A DNA stretch of 64,000 nt from Ardenticatenaceae bacterium (GTDB taxonomy: Bacteria > Chloroflexota > Anaerolineae > Promineifilales > Promineifilaceae): positions 62,001-126,000 of the forward strand of contig JACKCB010000005.1 of assembly GCA_020634235.1 (NCBI GenBank), given 5' to 3'. Shown in pieces: positions 1-9,015 of this stretch. The notes under the pieces were generated by a model. The model did no database searches. It was not told the DNA's origin and saw only the letters and a program-made list of their open reading frames with translations. A program made the translations under genes and the position numbers. Position 1 is the first letter of the stretch; every line of letters begins with the position of its first letter.

Positions 1-387
1 CAGTCCCAGCATGCCTGTTTCCAGACCCAGGAACAACGCCATGTAATCCTTGACCTTGTCCTCAATATTAAACGAGGCAAGAATCGCCAGCGGCGTCAGG
101 ATGACAGTCAGCAAAACCATCGTCAGGCTAATGCCATCCAGTCCAACATGATAACTGGAACCAATAGACGGGAACCAGGTCGCGACCGCTTCAAACTGCA
201 TCCCGGCATCAACCCGGTCATAGCTAAACCATAGAATCAGGCCCAAAACCAACGGCACAAGGCTGAACGTCAGCGCCAACCGCCGAATGGTGTCCTTGGC
301 ATCGCTGGGCAGCAGATAAATGACGATTGCTGTCAGCAAAGGCCAGAAAATCAGAATGGTCAGAATGTTTTCTTGCAAGGATTCCAT
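1..387 (-). CDS. nuoM: NADH-quinone oxidoreductase subunit M, N-terminal part (runs off left edge)
   Basis: Membrane-arm, antiporter-like proton-pumping subunit of respiratory complex I. Only the first 129 residues lie in the window; the frame is open to base 1. The protein begins MESLQENILTILIFW and shows three hydrophobic segments (about residues 8-25, 35-52 and 85-105), with a VGLDGIS stretch as in the NuoM N-terminus. The ATG at 387 is preceded by GGAG at a normal distance. It follows nuoL by 15 bases in the same direction, the standard L-M order. The remainder, and probably nuoN, should lie beyond the edge. Confidence 0.9.
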   Translation of the reverse strand, partial: MESLQENILTILIFWPLLTAIVIYLLPSDAKDTIRRLALTFSLVPLVLGLILWFSYDRVDAGMQFEAVATWFPSIGSSYHVGLDGISLTMVLLTVILTPLAILASFNIEDKVKDYMALFLGLETGMLGL

Positions 388-402
388 CGGAACTCCAAGA
401 GA

Positions 403-2676
403 TTAGAATATGGTGCTGAACCAGTTAAGGATCCGGTTTGGCCAGTCGTAGTTAATTGCCAGAATCAGCAGCGCCAACAACGAAGCAATGCCCGTCGAAA
501 ACAGCGCGTACTCCTGAATCTTGCCAGTCTGGATAGTCCGGAACTCCTTGGCCATACTCAGCACACCGTCTTTCACCGCATCCACACCGCCACTAATCAC
601 AACCTCCTCAAAGCGTCGCACGTAATGGCCAAACCAGTAGGTACCGCGGGCGATCAGGTGCAGCGTGCCATCAATCAGACCCCGGTCAATCCATTCGCTG
701 ACAACCACTTCAGAGAAGAACACGGTCGGGCGGATGAAAACCACTTGATACAGCTCATCCCAGTACCATTTATTCTTCAGGAAGGTGTGCAGCGGGCCAA
801 GCGGAGCTACGAGCGGATCTGCCTGTTTCTCTTCCAACGGCTTGCGGCCGTAAATCCAGTAGCCTACGAACAGACCAAGCAATGCCACGACAACAGAAGT
901 TGCCAGGGGAACAATGTCAAACGGCAGCTTCTCCAGACCATGGGCCACATATTGCAACTGTTCCAACTCATGGAGCAGCTCTTCGACGGTCGCGCCAACA
1001 AAAAGGTGATAGTAGTTGGTGAAAATGTCCTTCGTGCCCAGGAAGTTGTCAGGAATGCCTAGCCAGCCAAAAGTGACGGCGAAGAAGGCAAGGGCCACCA
1101 GGGGCACCACCATGAAGCCGTTGCTTTCGTGCGCATGATCGGCCAGGGGCGTGCGTGGCTTGCCAAAGAAGGTCAACGAAATCTGGCGCATAGTATAGAA
1201 AGCGGTCAACAGGGCCGCAATCGCCAGGGTGACGAAGATAACCATCGCCAGCGCGTTGCCGTGGTTGCCCTGGTACCAGGCATCGGCCAGAATTTCATCC
1301 TTGGACCAGAACCCGGCCGTGATAAGCGGGAAGCCAGAAAGCGCCAAACCCCCTATCAGGAAAGTCCAGAAGGTGTACGGCATCTTCTTGCGCAGGCCAC
1401 CCATGTTCATCATGTCCTGGGGATCGGTGTGATGATCATGGACATGCTCGGCCCCATGCTCCATGCCATGAATGATGGAGCCTGAACCAAGGAACAACAG
1501 GGCTTTGAAGAAAGCGTGGGTGATCAGATGGAAGGCCGCCGCCACGTAGGCGCCAATTCCCACAGCCGCAACCATGTAGCCTAGCTGCGAGATCGTGGAA
1601 TAAGCCAGGACGCGCTTGACGTCATTCTGGGCGACCGCAATCGTGGCCGCCATTATCGCCGTAAACGCGCCAATCCCGCCGATGACCAGGCCTACCATGG
1701 CACTGGACTCGTTGGCCACGGCCACCAGGGGGAAAAGCCGGACCACCAGATAGACGCCAGCCGACACCATAGCCGCCGCATGAATGATGGCACTGACCGG
1801 CGTTGGGCCTTCCATCGCATCGGGCAGCCAGACGTGCAAGGGCCACTGGGCCGACTTCCCAACAGTCCCGGCAAAGAGCAGTATGGCCATGATGGCCAGC
1901 CAGCCGGGGGCGACCAACTCAAGTGCCCTTTCAAAACCCTCCACGGTAAAGGCTTCGCTAAAGGTTAGCGTGCCAAAGGCACGGTAGAAGAACACAATAC
2001 CCAGCAGCATGAAGACGTCACCCACGCGGGTGGTCATGAAGGCCTTGATCGCCGCTTTGCGTGGCGGTGTAGCTTTTGGATCATCGTAGTTTCGGGCGTA
2101 CCAGAAGCCAATCAGTAAGTAGGAGCACAGGCCCATGACTTCCCAGGCCATGAAGAGCAGCAGCAGATTGTCGGCGACGACGAGGGTGAGCATGGCCCCG
2201 CCAAACAAAGCCATGAAGGCAAAAAAGCGAGAGAACAGCGGCTCGACGCCATCATGATTGGGCGTACCTGGGACCGGATGGCTGCCCGCTCCAGCTCCCC
2301 AGCGATGATAGCCCACACTGTAGACGAAGATCATCGCCGTGGCGAAAGGCACCATGAACAGCATAGCCGCGGTGAAGGGATCGACGGCCACCCCCATTCG
2401 CAGCCAGTTGCTGAACTCACCGAATGGCAGCCAGGCAAAGGAGCTGGAAATGACCACGGGGTGTTCGGCTATCTCGTGGAAGCCGTCACGCAGCGCCTCC
2501 AGGAAGACGCTGATGGCAACAATCCAGCCGAAAGCTAGTGAGCTAAAAATGGCTATCCAGGCAATGATCCAGCTCAATGTCTTGCTGCGGTTTGAAAACA
2601 AGACAATCACAAAGAATGCCAGGAGCGGACCTACAGGAATCAGCCAGGTCAGTGTTGTTAGTAACTCTTCATTCAT
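403..2676 (-). CDS. nuoL: NADH-quinone oxidoreductase subunit L
   Basis: Largest antiporter-like subunit of complex I, 757 residues, with about 16 membrane segments and a long C-terminal amphipathic/anchor region as expected for NuoL. Visible family motifs include AWEVMGLCSYLLIGFWY with the conserved Glu, VGKSAQWPLHVWLPDA with the pumping Lys, and TPVSAIIHAAAMVSAG. The open frame extends upstream to 2793, but that overlaps nuoK. The ATG at 2676 gives the canonical N-terminus (MNEELLTTLTW) and sits 16 bases after the nuoK stop, so it is preferred. It is part of the nuoA-H-J-K-L-M transcription unit. Confidence 0.95.
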   Translation of the reverse strand: MNEELLTTLTWLIPVGPLLAFFVIVLFSNRSKTLSWIIAWIAIFSSLAFGWIVAISVFLEALRDGFHEIAEHPVVISSSFAWLPFGEFSNWLRMGVAVDPFTAAMLFMVPFATAMIFVYSVGYHRWGAGAGSHPVPGTPNHDGVEPLFSRFFAFMALFGGAMLTLVVADNLLLLFMAWEVMGLCSYLLIGFWYARNYDDPKATPPRKAAIKAFMTTRVGDVFMLLGIVFFYRAFGTLTFSEAFTVEGFERALELVAPGWLAIMAILLFAGTVGKSAQWPLHVWLPDAMEGPTPVSAIIHAAAMVSAGVYLVVRLFPLVAVANESSAMVGLVIGGIGAFTAIMAATIAVAQNDVKRVLAYSTISQLGYMVAAVGIGAYVAAAFHLITHAFFKALLFLGSGSIIHGMEHGAEHVHDHHTDPQDMMNMGGLRKKMPYTFWTFLIGGLALSGFPLITAGFWSKDEILADAWYQGNHGNALAMVIFVTLAIAALLTAFYTMRQISLTFFGKPRTPLADHAHESNGFMVVPLVALAFFAVTFGWLGIPDNFLGTKDIFTNYYHLFVGATVEELLHELEQLQYVAHGLEKLPFDIVPLATSVVVALLGLFVGYWIYGRKPLEEKQADPLVAPLGPLHTFLKNKWYWDELYQVVFIRPTVFFSEVVVSEWIDRGLIDGTLHLIARGTYWFGHYVRRFEEVVISGGVDAVKDGVLSMAKEFRTIQTGKIQEYALFSTGIASLLALLILAINYDWPNRILNWFSTIF

Positions 2677-2692
2677 ACAACTAGCCTTTTCC

Positions 2693-3007
2693 CTAGAGTT
2701 TGAGTGTGTCCAGGTCTTCGGCAATAACCGAGTCGCGGTTGCGGTAAACGGAGATAACCAAGGCGAGACCCACAGCCGCTTCAGCAGCGGCAACTGTCAG
2801 GACGAATACGGCCCAGGTCAGGCCAACTGAGCGATCTGGCCCAAGGTAGCGCCAGAAGGCCACGAGGTTTATGTTGACGGCGTTGAGCATCAACTCGACG
2901 GCCATGAGAATGGCAACGGCATTGCGACGGGCCAGGACGCCGTAGACGCCGATGCAGAAGAGCGCAGCGGCGACGATGAGATACCAGGATAGGGGTATTG
3001 AGGTCAT
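2693..3007 (-). CDS. nuoK: NADH-quinone oxidoreductase subunit K
   Basis: Small complex I membrane subunit of 104 residues with three transmembrane helices, the normal size for the family. The two membrane glutamates of the proton path are present in MAVELMLNAVNIN (helix 2) and VAAAEAAVGLAL (helix 3). Its start overlaps the nuoJ stop by four bases (ATGA), indicating translational coupling, and nuoL follows after 16 bases. Confidence 0.95.
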   Translation of the reverse strand: MTSIPLSWYLIVAAALFCIGVYGVLARRNAVAILMAVELMLNAVNINLVAFWRYLGPDRSVGLTWAVFVLTVAAAEAAVGLALVISVYRNRDSVIAEDLDTLKL

Positions 3008-3543
3008 TCTTCTTCCTTCTCCGGCCGGGCGATGAGAATTGAGCCAATGAGTGCCGCCAGCAGCAAGATCGAAGCCAGTTCAAAGGGAATGACGTAAAGA
3101 TCCGGGCTGACCAGGGCCACACCCAGTTGGGTTACACTGGACTGTAGCACGTTGCCGCCCACGTCGGGCGCGCCGGCCGTGGCCTGGCGGAACCCCTCGT
3201 TGGCAAACAGGCTGAGATAAACAACCAGGATGATGCCAAACAGGACGACAGAGGCTACCAGCGCACCCTGCCACTGCGCGTTGAATGCCGATTCCGTGGT
3301 CTGCATCAGGCGGCGCGTCATCATAATAGCGAAGATGACCAGGATGGAGATGGCCCCGATGTATACCAGCAGTTGGGCGACCGCCAGGATGCCGGCATCA
3401 AGCAAGACGTACATGGCGGCCACGCCCAGGAAGGTAGCCATCATGGCCAGGGCCGCATGAAACAGGTTACGGTTGGTAACCACCACCCAGGCTGAGCCAA
3501 GAACAAACAGACTGACGATAATGAAGACGATTTGGAGTGCCAT
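3004..3543 (-). CDS. nuoJ: NADH-quinone oxidoreductase subunit J
   Basis: Complex I membrane subunit of 179 residues with five hydrophobic segments. The third-helix region reads GVAAMYVLLDAGILAVAQLLVY, the conserved NuoJ stretch whose helix carries the pi-bulge in known structures. The stop overlaps nuoK by four bases; the start is 15 bases after the nuoH stop. The gene usually placed between nuoH and nuoJ (nuoI, the two-[4Fe-4S] subunit) is missing here. Confidence 0.93.
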   Translation of the reverse strand: MALQIVFIIVSLFVLGSAWVVVTNRNLFHAALAMMATFLGVAAMYVLLDAGILAVAQLLVYIGAISILVIFAIMMTRRLMQTTESAFNAQWQGALVASVVLFGIILVVYLSLFANEGFRQATAGAPDVGGNVLQSSVTQLGVALVSPDLYVIPFELASILLLAALIGSILIARPEKEEE

Positions 3544-3558
3544 AAACGCTTCCCAATC

Positions 3559-4842
3559 TTAGTGTGCGGCCGAGGGCACCGGATGTGCTTCGGAGGCGTG
3601 TTCGTCGTGATGGGCATCCCCGGCCGGGGGGCTGCTCTCACCCTCTGCCTGCCGCCGCACCCGCGCCACCCGGCGCAGCACCTCCAACGTCACAAAGCCA
3701 ATCAGCAAATTACTCACCAGATGGATGCCCGCCCGGTAGAACGTGTCCGCCCCGGCCGGGATCAACTTATCCACCACCGCCACCGTCAACACCAAAATCA
3801 ACGACAACGGCACCAAAAACTTCCAGTTAAAGTTCAACATCTGGTCAATACGCACCCGCGGCAGCGTGCCCCGGATCCAGATAAACACAAAGTACACAGC
3901 AAACATCTTCACAAAGAAGACCACCAGCGCCAACAACCGGCCAATCGCCCAACTGCCGACCTCCAGATTCTCCAGGCCGAAGAAACGCCAACCACCCAGA
4001 TAAACCGTGACAAAAAGGCCAGACATAAACAGCGTGCTGATGAACTCCGCCAGGAAGAACATGCCGAACTTCATGCCGCCATATTCCACATGGAAGCCAG
4101 CCACAATCTCCGACTCCGCCTCCAGCAAGTCAAACGGCGTACGACCCGTTTCCGCCAGGGCAGAGATAAAGAAGATCAGCGCCGAAAGCGGCACTACCAA
4201 AATAAACGGCACCGCCTGTGCCGCAACAATCTCCTGCATATACATGGAACGAGCCAACAAGATCGGCACAATCAGCGCCAGCACCATCGGCACTTCATAG
4301 CTCACCAACTGCGCCACCGACCGGAAAGCACCGAGCAGCGCGTACTTGTTGTTGGACCCCCAACCCGCCAGCAGCAGCGCCACCACCGACGTCGAGCTAA
4401 CGGCCAGAATGTAGAAAAGCCCCACATTCAGGTCAACACCAATTACCCCGGGGGCAAACGGCATCACCGCCCACATCAGCAGCGCGGCAATTACCGTCAG
4501 CAGCGGTGCCAGGTTATAAGCCCAAAAATCCGCGCCGGACGGCATGATGTCTTCCTTCGTTAGCAGCTTCAAGACGTCAGCCACCGTCTGCAGCAAGCCA
4601 TAACGACCACCTACCCGGTTCGGACCTACACGGTCCTGAATGCGGGCAATGACCTTGCGCTCCAGCCAGATGAGGAAGATAACAATGAGCAGACAGAAGG
4701 TCGAAACCACCACCACGCCGATCACGTCCAGGATCAACTCAATGGTGCCCGGACTCATCGACCCCGACCAGACCTCGCGCAGATAGTCGAATACAGTCAG
4801 CGTGATAAGGCTCTTCAGGAAATCGAAGATATTAAAACTCAT
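3559..4842 (-). CDS. nuoH: NADH-quinone oxidoreductase subunit H (with His-rich tail)
   Basis: Quinone-site membrane subunit of complex I, 427 residues. The conserved loop ERKVIARIQDRVGPNRVGG is present after the first helix (about residues 61-79), as is the acidic cytoplasmic loop (ETGRTPFDLLEAESE). GGAG precedes the ATG. The last 35-40 residues form a charged, histidine-rich tail (for example DAHHDEHASEAHP) not found in typical NuoH; it could bind metal or be a neutral extension. It is preceded by nuoA 68 bases upstream rather than by the peripheral-arm genes. Confidence 0.95.
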   Translation of the reverse strand: MSFNIFDFLKSLITLTVFDYLREVWSGSMSPGTIELILDVIGVVVVSTFCLLIVIFLIWLERKVIARIQDRVGPNRVGGRYGLLQTVADVLKLLTKEDIMPSGADFWAYNLAPLLTVIAALLMWAVMPFAPGVIGVDLNVGLFYILAVSSTSVVALLLAGWGSNNKYALLGAFRSVAQLVSYEVPMVLALIVPILLARSMYMQEIVAAQAVPFILVVPLSALIFFISALAETGRTPFDLLEAESEIVAGFHVEYGGMKFGMFFLAEFISTLFMSGLFVTVYLGGWRFFGLENLEVGSWAIGRLLALVVFFVKMFAVYFVFIWIRGTLPRVRIDQMLNFNWKFLVPLSLILVLTVAVVDKLIPAGADTFYRAGIHLVSNLLIGFVTLEVLRRVARVRRQAEGESSPPAGDAHHDEHASEAHPVPSAAH

Positions 4843-4910
4843 AAATTAAGCTCCATGAGCGGGGAAGAGTGCGGCGGCACGACACCGCAATCCCAGGCTG
4901 TTGCTTTGTG

Positions 4911-5267
4911 CTAGAACCACTCTAGCGCCCCTTTGCGCCAGGCATACGCCAGGCCAACCGCCAGGATAACCACAAACAGCACCACTTCAAAAACAGCGAA
5001 GAGGGTCAGTTGATCATAGGCCGCGGCAATGGGGAATAGAAAGACGGCTTCAACGTCAAACACGACAAAAATGAGGGCGAAAATGTAATATTGTACCTTG
5101 AACTGAATCCAGGTATCCCCAACAGTTTCAATTCCGCATTCGTAGGTCGATTGTTTGAGAGGATTGGGTTTTCTTGGGCCGAGAAAATGATTCAGGATAA
5201 CTGGCATTGCCGGGAAAATTGGGGAAAGCACCAGGAAAATGCCAATGAATTGCCAATCGGTCAACAC
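4911..5267 (-). CDS. nuoA: NADH-quinone oxidoreductase subunit A (GTG start)
   Basis: Three-helix subunit at the membrane/peripheral arm junction of complex I. YECGIE, the conserved loop with the Cys used as a state marker, and FDVEAVFLFPIA are present. The open frame reaches 5384, but the extra 39 residues are not NuoA-like. The GTG at 5267 is preceded by GAGGAGG nine bases upstream and gives 118 residues, the family norm, so that start is chosen. It is the first gene of this nuo unit; a strong inverted repeat (5366-5403) lies about 100 bases upstream. Confidence 0.92.
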   Translation of the reverse strand: MLTDWQFIGIFLVLSPIFPAMPVILNHFLGPRKPNPLKQSTYECGIETVGDTWIQFKVQYYIFALIFVVFDVEAVFLFPIAAAYDQLTLFAVFEVVLFVVILAVGLAYAWRKGALEWF

Positions 5268-5365
5268 GCCAAAAATCCTCCTCAGGGCGATTGTGAAATC
5301 TGTCGCATTTATAACACATGCCTGGAACAACGGCAACGAGCTGGACAACGGGATTCTAACAGAAA

Positions 5366-5403
5366 CCGGCCGGGGGGCAACCACACTTTACCCCCCCGGC
5401 CGG
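5366..5403. terminator. Perfect 12-bp inverted repeat between thiolase and nuoA
   Basis: CCGGCCGGGGGG at 5366-5377 pairs exactly with 5392-5403 across a 14-base loop. Each arm carries the window's iterated octamer CCGGCCGG. It lies 178 bases past the thiolase stop and about 100 bases before nuoA, both on the minus strand. No T-tract follows, so it is either a factor-dependent or mRNA-end-stabilising hairpin or part of the nuoA leader control. Confidence 0.5.
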
Positions 5404-5580
5404 GTGTCCCACCCCCCTTACCATCCTCTATCACTCGAGTAACCGGCCCTAAAACCAGTCGCAAACGAAATTACATAATCACAATCAATCTGCCACAGAG
5501 ACGCTTCACACCGCCTGAGCCTATCCCTATCCACAGCAGACCCACGCAGCAAATCCCGCAATTTCGGCAGCGATAATTGG

Positions 5581-6849
5581 CTACAACAGCTCAATCACCG
5601 TCGCCTCGCCCTGGCCCACGCCCACACACAACGTCGCCAGCCCATAGCGCATCGCTTCGCCAGCCGCCTTGCGCCGCTGCATCGCATACAGCAGCGTGGT
5701 TAGAATGCGCGCCCCGGAACAGCCCAGCGGATGCCCCAAAGCAATCGCCCCGCCATTCACATTGGTGATGGCCGGGTCCAGGCCCAACTCACGCATCACC
5801 GCCAGCGATTGCACCGCAAACGCTTCGTTCAATTCAATCAGGTCAATATCCGCCAGCGTCATCCCCAGCCGCTGCAGCAGCTTACGCGTCGCCGGCACCG
5901 GCCCCAGCCCCATCGTGCGCGGGTCCACCCCGGCCGCGGCCGATCCCAACCAACGCGCCAGTGGCCGCAAGCCCATTGCCTGCGCCTTCTCCGCCGGCAT
6001 CAACACCAGCGCCGCCGCCCCATCATTCAGGCCGCTGGCATTGCCCGCCGTCACCGTCCCCCCCTTGCGGAAGGCCGGGCGCAGCTTGGCCAACACCGCC
6101 ATGCTAGTCTCCAATTCATACCGCTCCCCCTGCTTCACAATCCGCGGATGCTCGTCCGTGTCCACCAGAATAGGCGCCCCCTTGCGCTGCGCGATGGGCA
6201 CCGGCACGATCTCCGCCCGGAAATGGCCGTCGTTGATGGCCGCGCACGCCCGCCGCTGGCTCTCCAGGGCAAAAGCATCCTGGGCTTCCCGCGTAATCTC
6301 GCCCCCGGCAATCTGCCCCGCGCAGCTCTGCTCATAGATGTTCTCAGCCGTCTCGCCCATCGCCTCCAGGGGGAACAGCGCTTCCATCGCCGGGTTGGGA
6401 TAGCGCCAGCCCAGCGTCGTGTCGTAGCCGGTCGTATTGCCGGGCGGTCCCCAGGCCCGCGAATTCTTAGGGAAGGAGTAGGGCGCGCGGGTCATGCTCT
6501 CCACGCCGCCGGCCACAAAAATATCCCCTTCGCCCACGGCAATGGCCCGCGCCGCCTGGTTCACGGCATTCAACCCGCTGGCGCACAACCGGTTAAAGGT
6601 CACCGCAGCCACGTGATGTGGCAGGCCCGCCAGCAGAGTGGCCATGCGGGCCACGTTGCGGTTGTCCTCCCCGGCCTGGTTGGCGCAGCCCATGTACACT
6701 TCTTCAATCCCGGCCGGGTCCACCCCCGCCCGCTGCACCGCCTCCTTAATCACCAGCGCCGCCAAATCATCCGGCCGGACATCGGCCAGCGCCCCGCCCA
6801 AACGCCCAATCGGCGTTCTCACCGCACTCACAATCACAACTTCGCGCAT
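5581..6849 (-). CDS. pcaF: 3-oxoadipyl-CoA / acetyl-CoA thiolase
   Basis: Thiolase of 422 residues. Cleaves 3-oxoadipyl-CoA to succinyl-CoA and acetyl-CoA in aromatic (phenylacetate or beta-ketoadipate) degradation, or acts as a general acetyl-CoA acetyltransferase. The stretch MGCANQAGEDNRNVARMA is characteristic of the 3-oxoadipyl-CoA subfamily. The nucleophilic Cys is in NRLCASGLNA (about residue 89), the His in GGAIALGHPLGCSGAR and the second catalytic Cys in LCVGVGQG. The paaABCD genes 35 kb away make a PaaJ/PcaF role attractive. It shares a strand with hutH and is separated from it by 81 bases. Confidence 0.85.
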   Translation of the reverse strand: MREVVIVSAVRTPIGRLGGALADVRPDDLAALVIKEAVQRAGVDPAGIEEVYMGCANQAGEDNRNVARMATLLAGLPHHVAAVTFNRLCASGLNAVNQAARAIAVGEGDIFVAGGVESMTRAPYSFPKNSRAWGPPGNTTGYDTTLGWRYPNPAMEALFPLEAMGETAENIYEQSCAGQIAGGEITREAQDAFALESQRRACAAINDGHFRAEIVPVPIAQRKGAPILVDTDEHPRIVKQGERYELETSMAVLAKLRPAFRKGGTVTAGNASGLNDGAAALVLMPAEKAQAMGLRPLARWLGSAAAGVDPRTMGLGPVPATRKLLQRLGMTLADIDLIELNEAFAVQSLAVMRELGLDPAITNVNGGAIALGHPLGCSGARILTTLLYAMQRRKAAGEAMRYGLATLCVGVGQGEATVIELL

Positions 6850-6930
6850 CTGTCACCTCTCCCGGCCGGGGAGCCGCCCAGTCCATTAACCCGGCAGCCT
6901 CCCAGCCCAAATCTCAACGATCAATTCACG

Positions 6931-8484
6931 TCAACGCTCCCCCAACACATCTTCCACCGCCCGCTTAATAACACCCTCCGCCACCAACCGTCGCACCGCT
7001 TCCATGTGCGGGGCCAGCACCGTGTCTTCCGTCAGGAAAGGCACCTGCTGCCGGACCAGATCGTAAGCCACCGCCGTGCCCTGCCCCAGCCTTACCGCCC
7101 CCACCTGCTGCCGCCGGAAATCAATCCCCTGCGCCGCCGCCAGCAGCTCAATCGCCACAATCATCTCCACGTGCTCCAAAATCTGCGCCGCCTGGCGCAC
7201 CGCCGCCGCCCCCATACTCACGTGATCCTCAGTGTTGGCACTGGTAGGAATCGAATCCGCGCTGGCCGGATGCGCCAGCACCTTATTCTCCGAAGCCAGC
7301 GCCGCCGCCGTGTATTGGGCCATCATCAGCCCACTCTCCAGCCCGCCATGCTGCGTCAGGAACATGGGCAGCACATGCCCATTGCTCTCCGCATCCATCA
7401 ACCGCGCCGTCCGCCGCTCACTCACGTTGCCCAACTCCGTCAGCGCCAGCTTCATATAATCCATAGCAATGGCAATCGGCTCACCATGAAAATTGCCGGC
7501 CGAGATCACATCCACCGCGCCGGTCACCTCATCCACGAAGATGAGCGGGTTATCATTGGCCGAATTCAGCTCGATGTTGATCACCCACTGGGCATAGGCG
7601 ATGGCATCGCGCACCGCCCCATGGATCTGGGGCACGCAGCGCAGCGTATAGGCGTCCTGCACATTGTTGGAATCCCGGCCGCGTAAAAACTCGCTGCCAT
7701 CCAAAAGCCGGCGCAAGAACGTGGCACAATCAATCTGGCGCGGGTGCGGCCGCGCGGCATGCACCCGGGCATCATAAGCCCGGCCGGTGCCGTTCAACGC
7801 TTCCAGCGACAGCGCCGCCGTCGCATCCGCCGTCAGGGCCAGGTTGATGCCCCGGCGCACCAGCAGCGCGCCATAGCCCACCATCATCGTCGTGCCGTTC
7901 ACCAGCGCCAACCCCTCTTTGGCTTGCAGCTCCAGCGGCGCCAACCCGGCCGCGTGCATCGCCGCCCCGCCACGCATCCTCTGCCCCTGGTAAACCGCCT
8001 CCCCCTCGCCAATCAGCACCAGGGTCAGGTGCGCCAGCGGGGCCAGGTCGCCGCTGGCCCCCAGCGACCCCTGCGCGGGCACGCAGGGGTGCACCCCGGC
8101 ATTGAGAACATCCACCAGCCGCTGCACCACCACCGGCCGGACGCCGGAAAAGCCCATGGCCAGGGTATTTGCCCGCACCACCAGCATCGCCCGCACCACC
8201 GCCTCCGGCAGCTCCGGCCCCACCCCAACGGCATGGCTGCGTACCAGGTTCTGCTGCAACTGCCGCACCTGGTCAGGCGGGATAATCTTGTCCTTGAAAT
8301 GGCCAAAACCAGTCGTAATGCCGTAGGCCACTTCGCCGCGGGCCACCAACGCCTCCACCGCCGCCCGGGTACGCTCCAGGCGGGGCACAACCGCCTCATC
8401 CAACTGCACCGGCCGGCCGCCGGCCACGGCCACCACGTCATCTATCTTTAGCTCAGTTCCCGAGATCATCAGTGGAATCGTCAT
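6931..8484 (-). CDS. hutH: Histidine ammonia-lyase
   Basis: Deaminates L-histidine to urocanate and ammonia, the first step of histidine breakdown. The protein is 517 residues, the usual size. GASGDLAPLAH holds the Ala-Ser-Gly triad that cyclises into the MIO electrophile, and YGITTGFGHF is the conserved N-terminal loop. The frame stays open to 8643 through a repeat region, but the ATG at 8484 (MTIPLMISGTELK) begins the family-like sequence; an in-frame Met at 8469 is an alternative. No hutU, hutI or hutG is adjacent. Other MIO enzymes (Tyr/Phe ammonia-lyase) are less likely. Confidence 0.88.
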   Translation of the reverse strand: MTIPLMISGTELKIDDVVAVAGGRPVQLDEAVVPRLERTRAAVEALVARGEVAYGITTGFGHFKDKIIPPDQVRQLQQNLVRSHAVGVGPELPEAVVRAMLVVRANTLAMGFSGVRPVVVQRLVDVLNAGVHPCVPAQGSLGASGDLAPLAHLTLVLIGEGEAVYQGQRMRGGAAMHAAGLAPLELQAKEGLALVNGTTMMVGYGALLVRRGINLALTADATAALSLEALNGTGRAYDARVHAARPHPRQIDCATFLRRLLDGSEFLRGRDSNNVQDAYTLRCVPQIHGAVRDAIAYAQWVINIELNSANDNPLIFVDEVTGAVDVISAGNFHGEPIAIAMDYMKLALTELGNVSERRTARLMDAESNGHVLPMFLTQHGGLESGLMMAQYTAAALASENKVLAHPASADSIPTSANTEDHVSMGAAAVRQAAQILEHVEMIVAIELLAAAQGIDFRRQQVGAVRLGQGTAVAYDLVRQQVPFLTEDTVLAPHMEAVRRLVAEGVIKRAVEDVLGER

Positions 8485-8611
8485 GCGCCAATTATACGTG
8501 CATTGGCGCCGGTTGCGTAACCGTCCGCCAGCAATTCTCAATTTAGGCATCACCCGCAGGGCCGCACCCCAAGCCCCGGCCGGGGCAAAACAAACACCCC
8601 ACCCATGGTTG

Positions 8612-8884
8612 GGGGCGGGACAGGCGGGGTAGGTGTTGGCCATTCACCAACAACTCCTCGCCCGCCTGTCTCGCCCGCAAATGCCCCGGCCGGGCCGCCC
8701 CAGGCGAATGGTAGGGGCGGGACAGGCGGGGTAGGTGTTGGCCATTCACCAACAACTCCTCGCCCGCCTGTCTCGCCCGCAAATGCCCCGGCCGCCCCAG
8801 GCGAATGGTAGGGGCGGGACAGGCGGGGTAGGTGTTGGCCATTCACCAACAACTCCTCGCCCGCCTGTCTCGCCCGCAAATGCC
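8612..8884. repeat. Three tandem copies of a palindromic repeat (units of 97-102 bp)
   Basis: Three near-identical units begin at 8612, 8714 and 8811. Each has a conserved core of about 72 bases followed by a linker of about 25-30 bases carrying CCGGCCG and GGCGAATGGTA. Each core is a hairpin: a GC-rich arm (GGGCGGGACAGGCGGGG) pairs with a near-complementary arm about 45 bases later, enclosing an inner stem GTTGG/CCAAC around CCATTCA. The array sits between hutH and the tRNA pair. The unit is much longer and more self-complementary than a CRISPR repeat and the linkers are conserved, so it resembles amplified REP/MITE-type DNA. Confidence 0.85.
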
Positions 8885-8966
8885 GGCGGCACCGGGCGAG
8901 ACGACGCGGAGAAGACGCCGTCTGTTCCAGCTACCGGTCACCCGCGTCGTCCCGCCCCTACCATTC
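8803..8966. repeat. 18-bp terminal inverted repeats bracketing the last unit
   Basis: GAATGGTAGGGGCGGGAC at 8803-8820 (also present at 8706-8723) reappears as its exact reverse complement at 8949-8966. A second imperfect stem lies inside (GACGACGCGG near 8900 with CCGCGTCGTC near 8942). The arrangement suggests a small non-autonomous element of about 164 bp whose left part was amplified into the tandem array. A degenerate further copy of the right end (CGCCCCTACCGTTCCGTC) follows near 8988. No transposase gene is nearby. Confidence 0.65.
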
Positions 8967-9015
8967 TGTCTCTCCCGCCCTCCGCACCGCCCCTACCGTT
9001 CCGTCTTTCCAGACG

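Noticed and set aside
5731..7686. 651-codon plus-strand open frame
   Set aside because: It is antisense to the thiolase and hutH genes, which have clear motifs; His/Arg/Pro-rich composition is typical of shadow frames in GC-rich DNA.
8543..8879. Short frames with repeated peptides (NGQHLPRLSRP-type)
   Set aside because: They are produced by the tandem DNA repeat, run in several frames and have no ribosome site.
8612..8884. Possible CRISPR array
   Set aside because: Units of about 72 bases are too long and strongly hairpin-forming, the intervening segments are nearly identical rather than unique spacers, and no cas gene is near.
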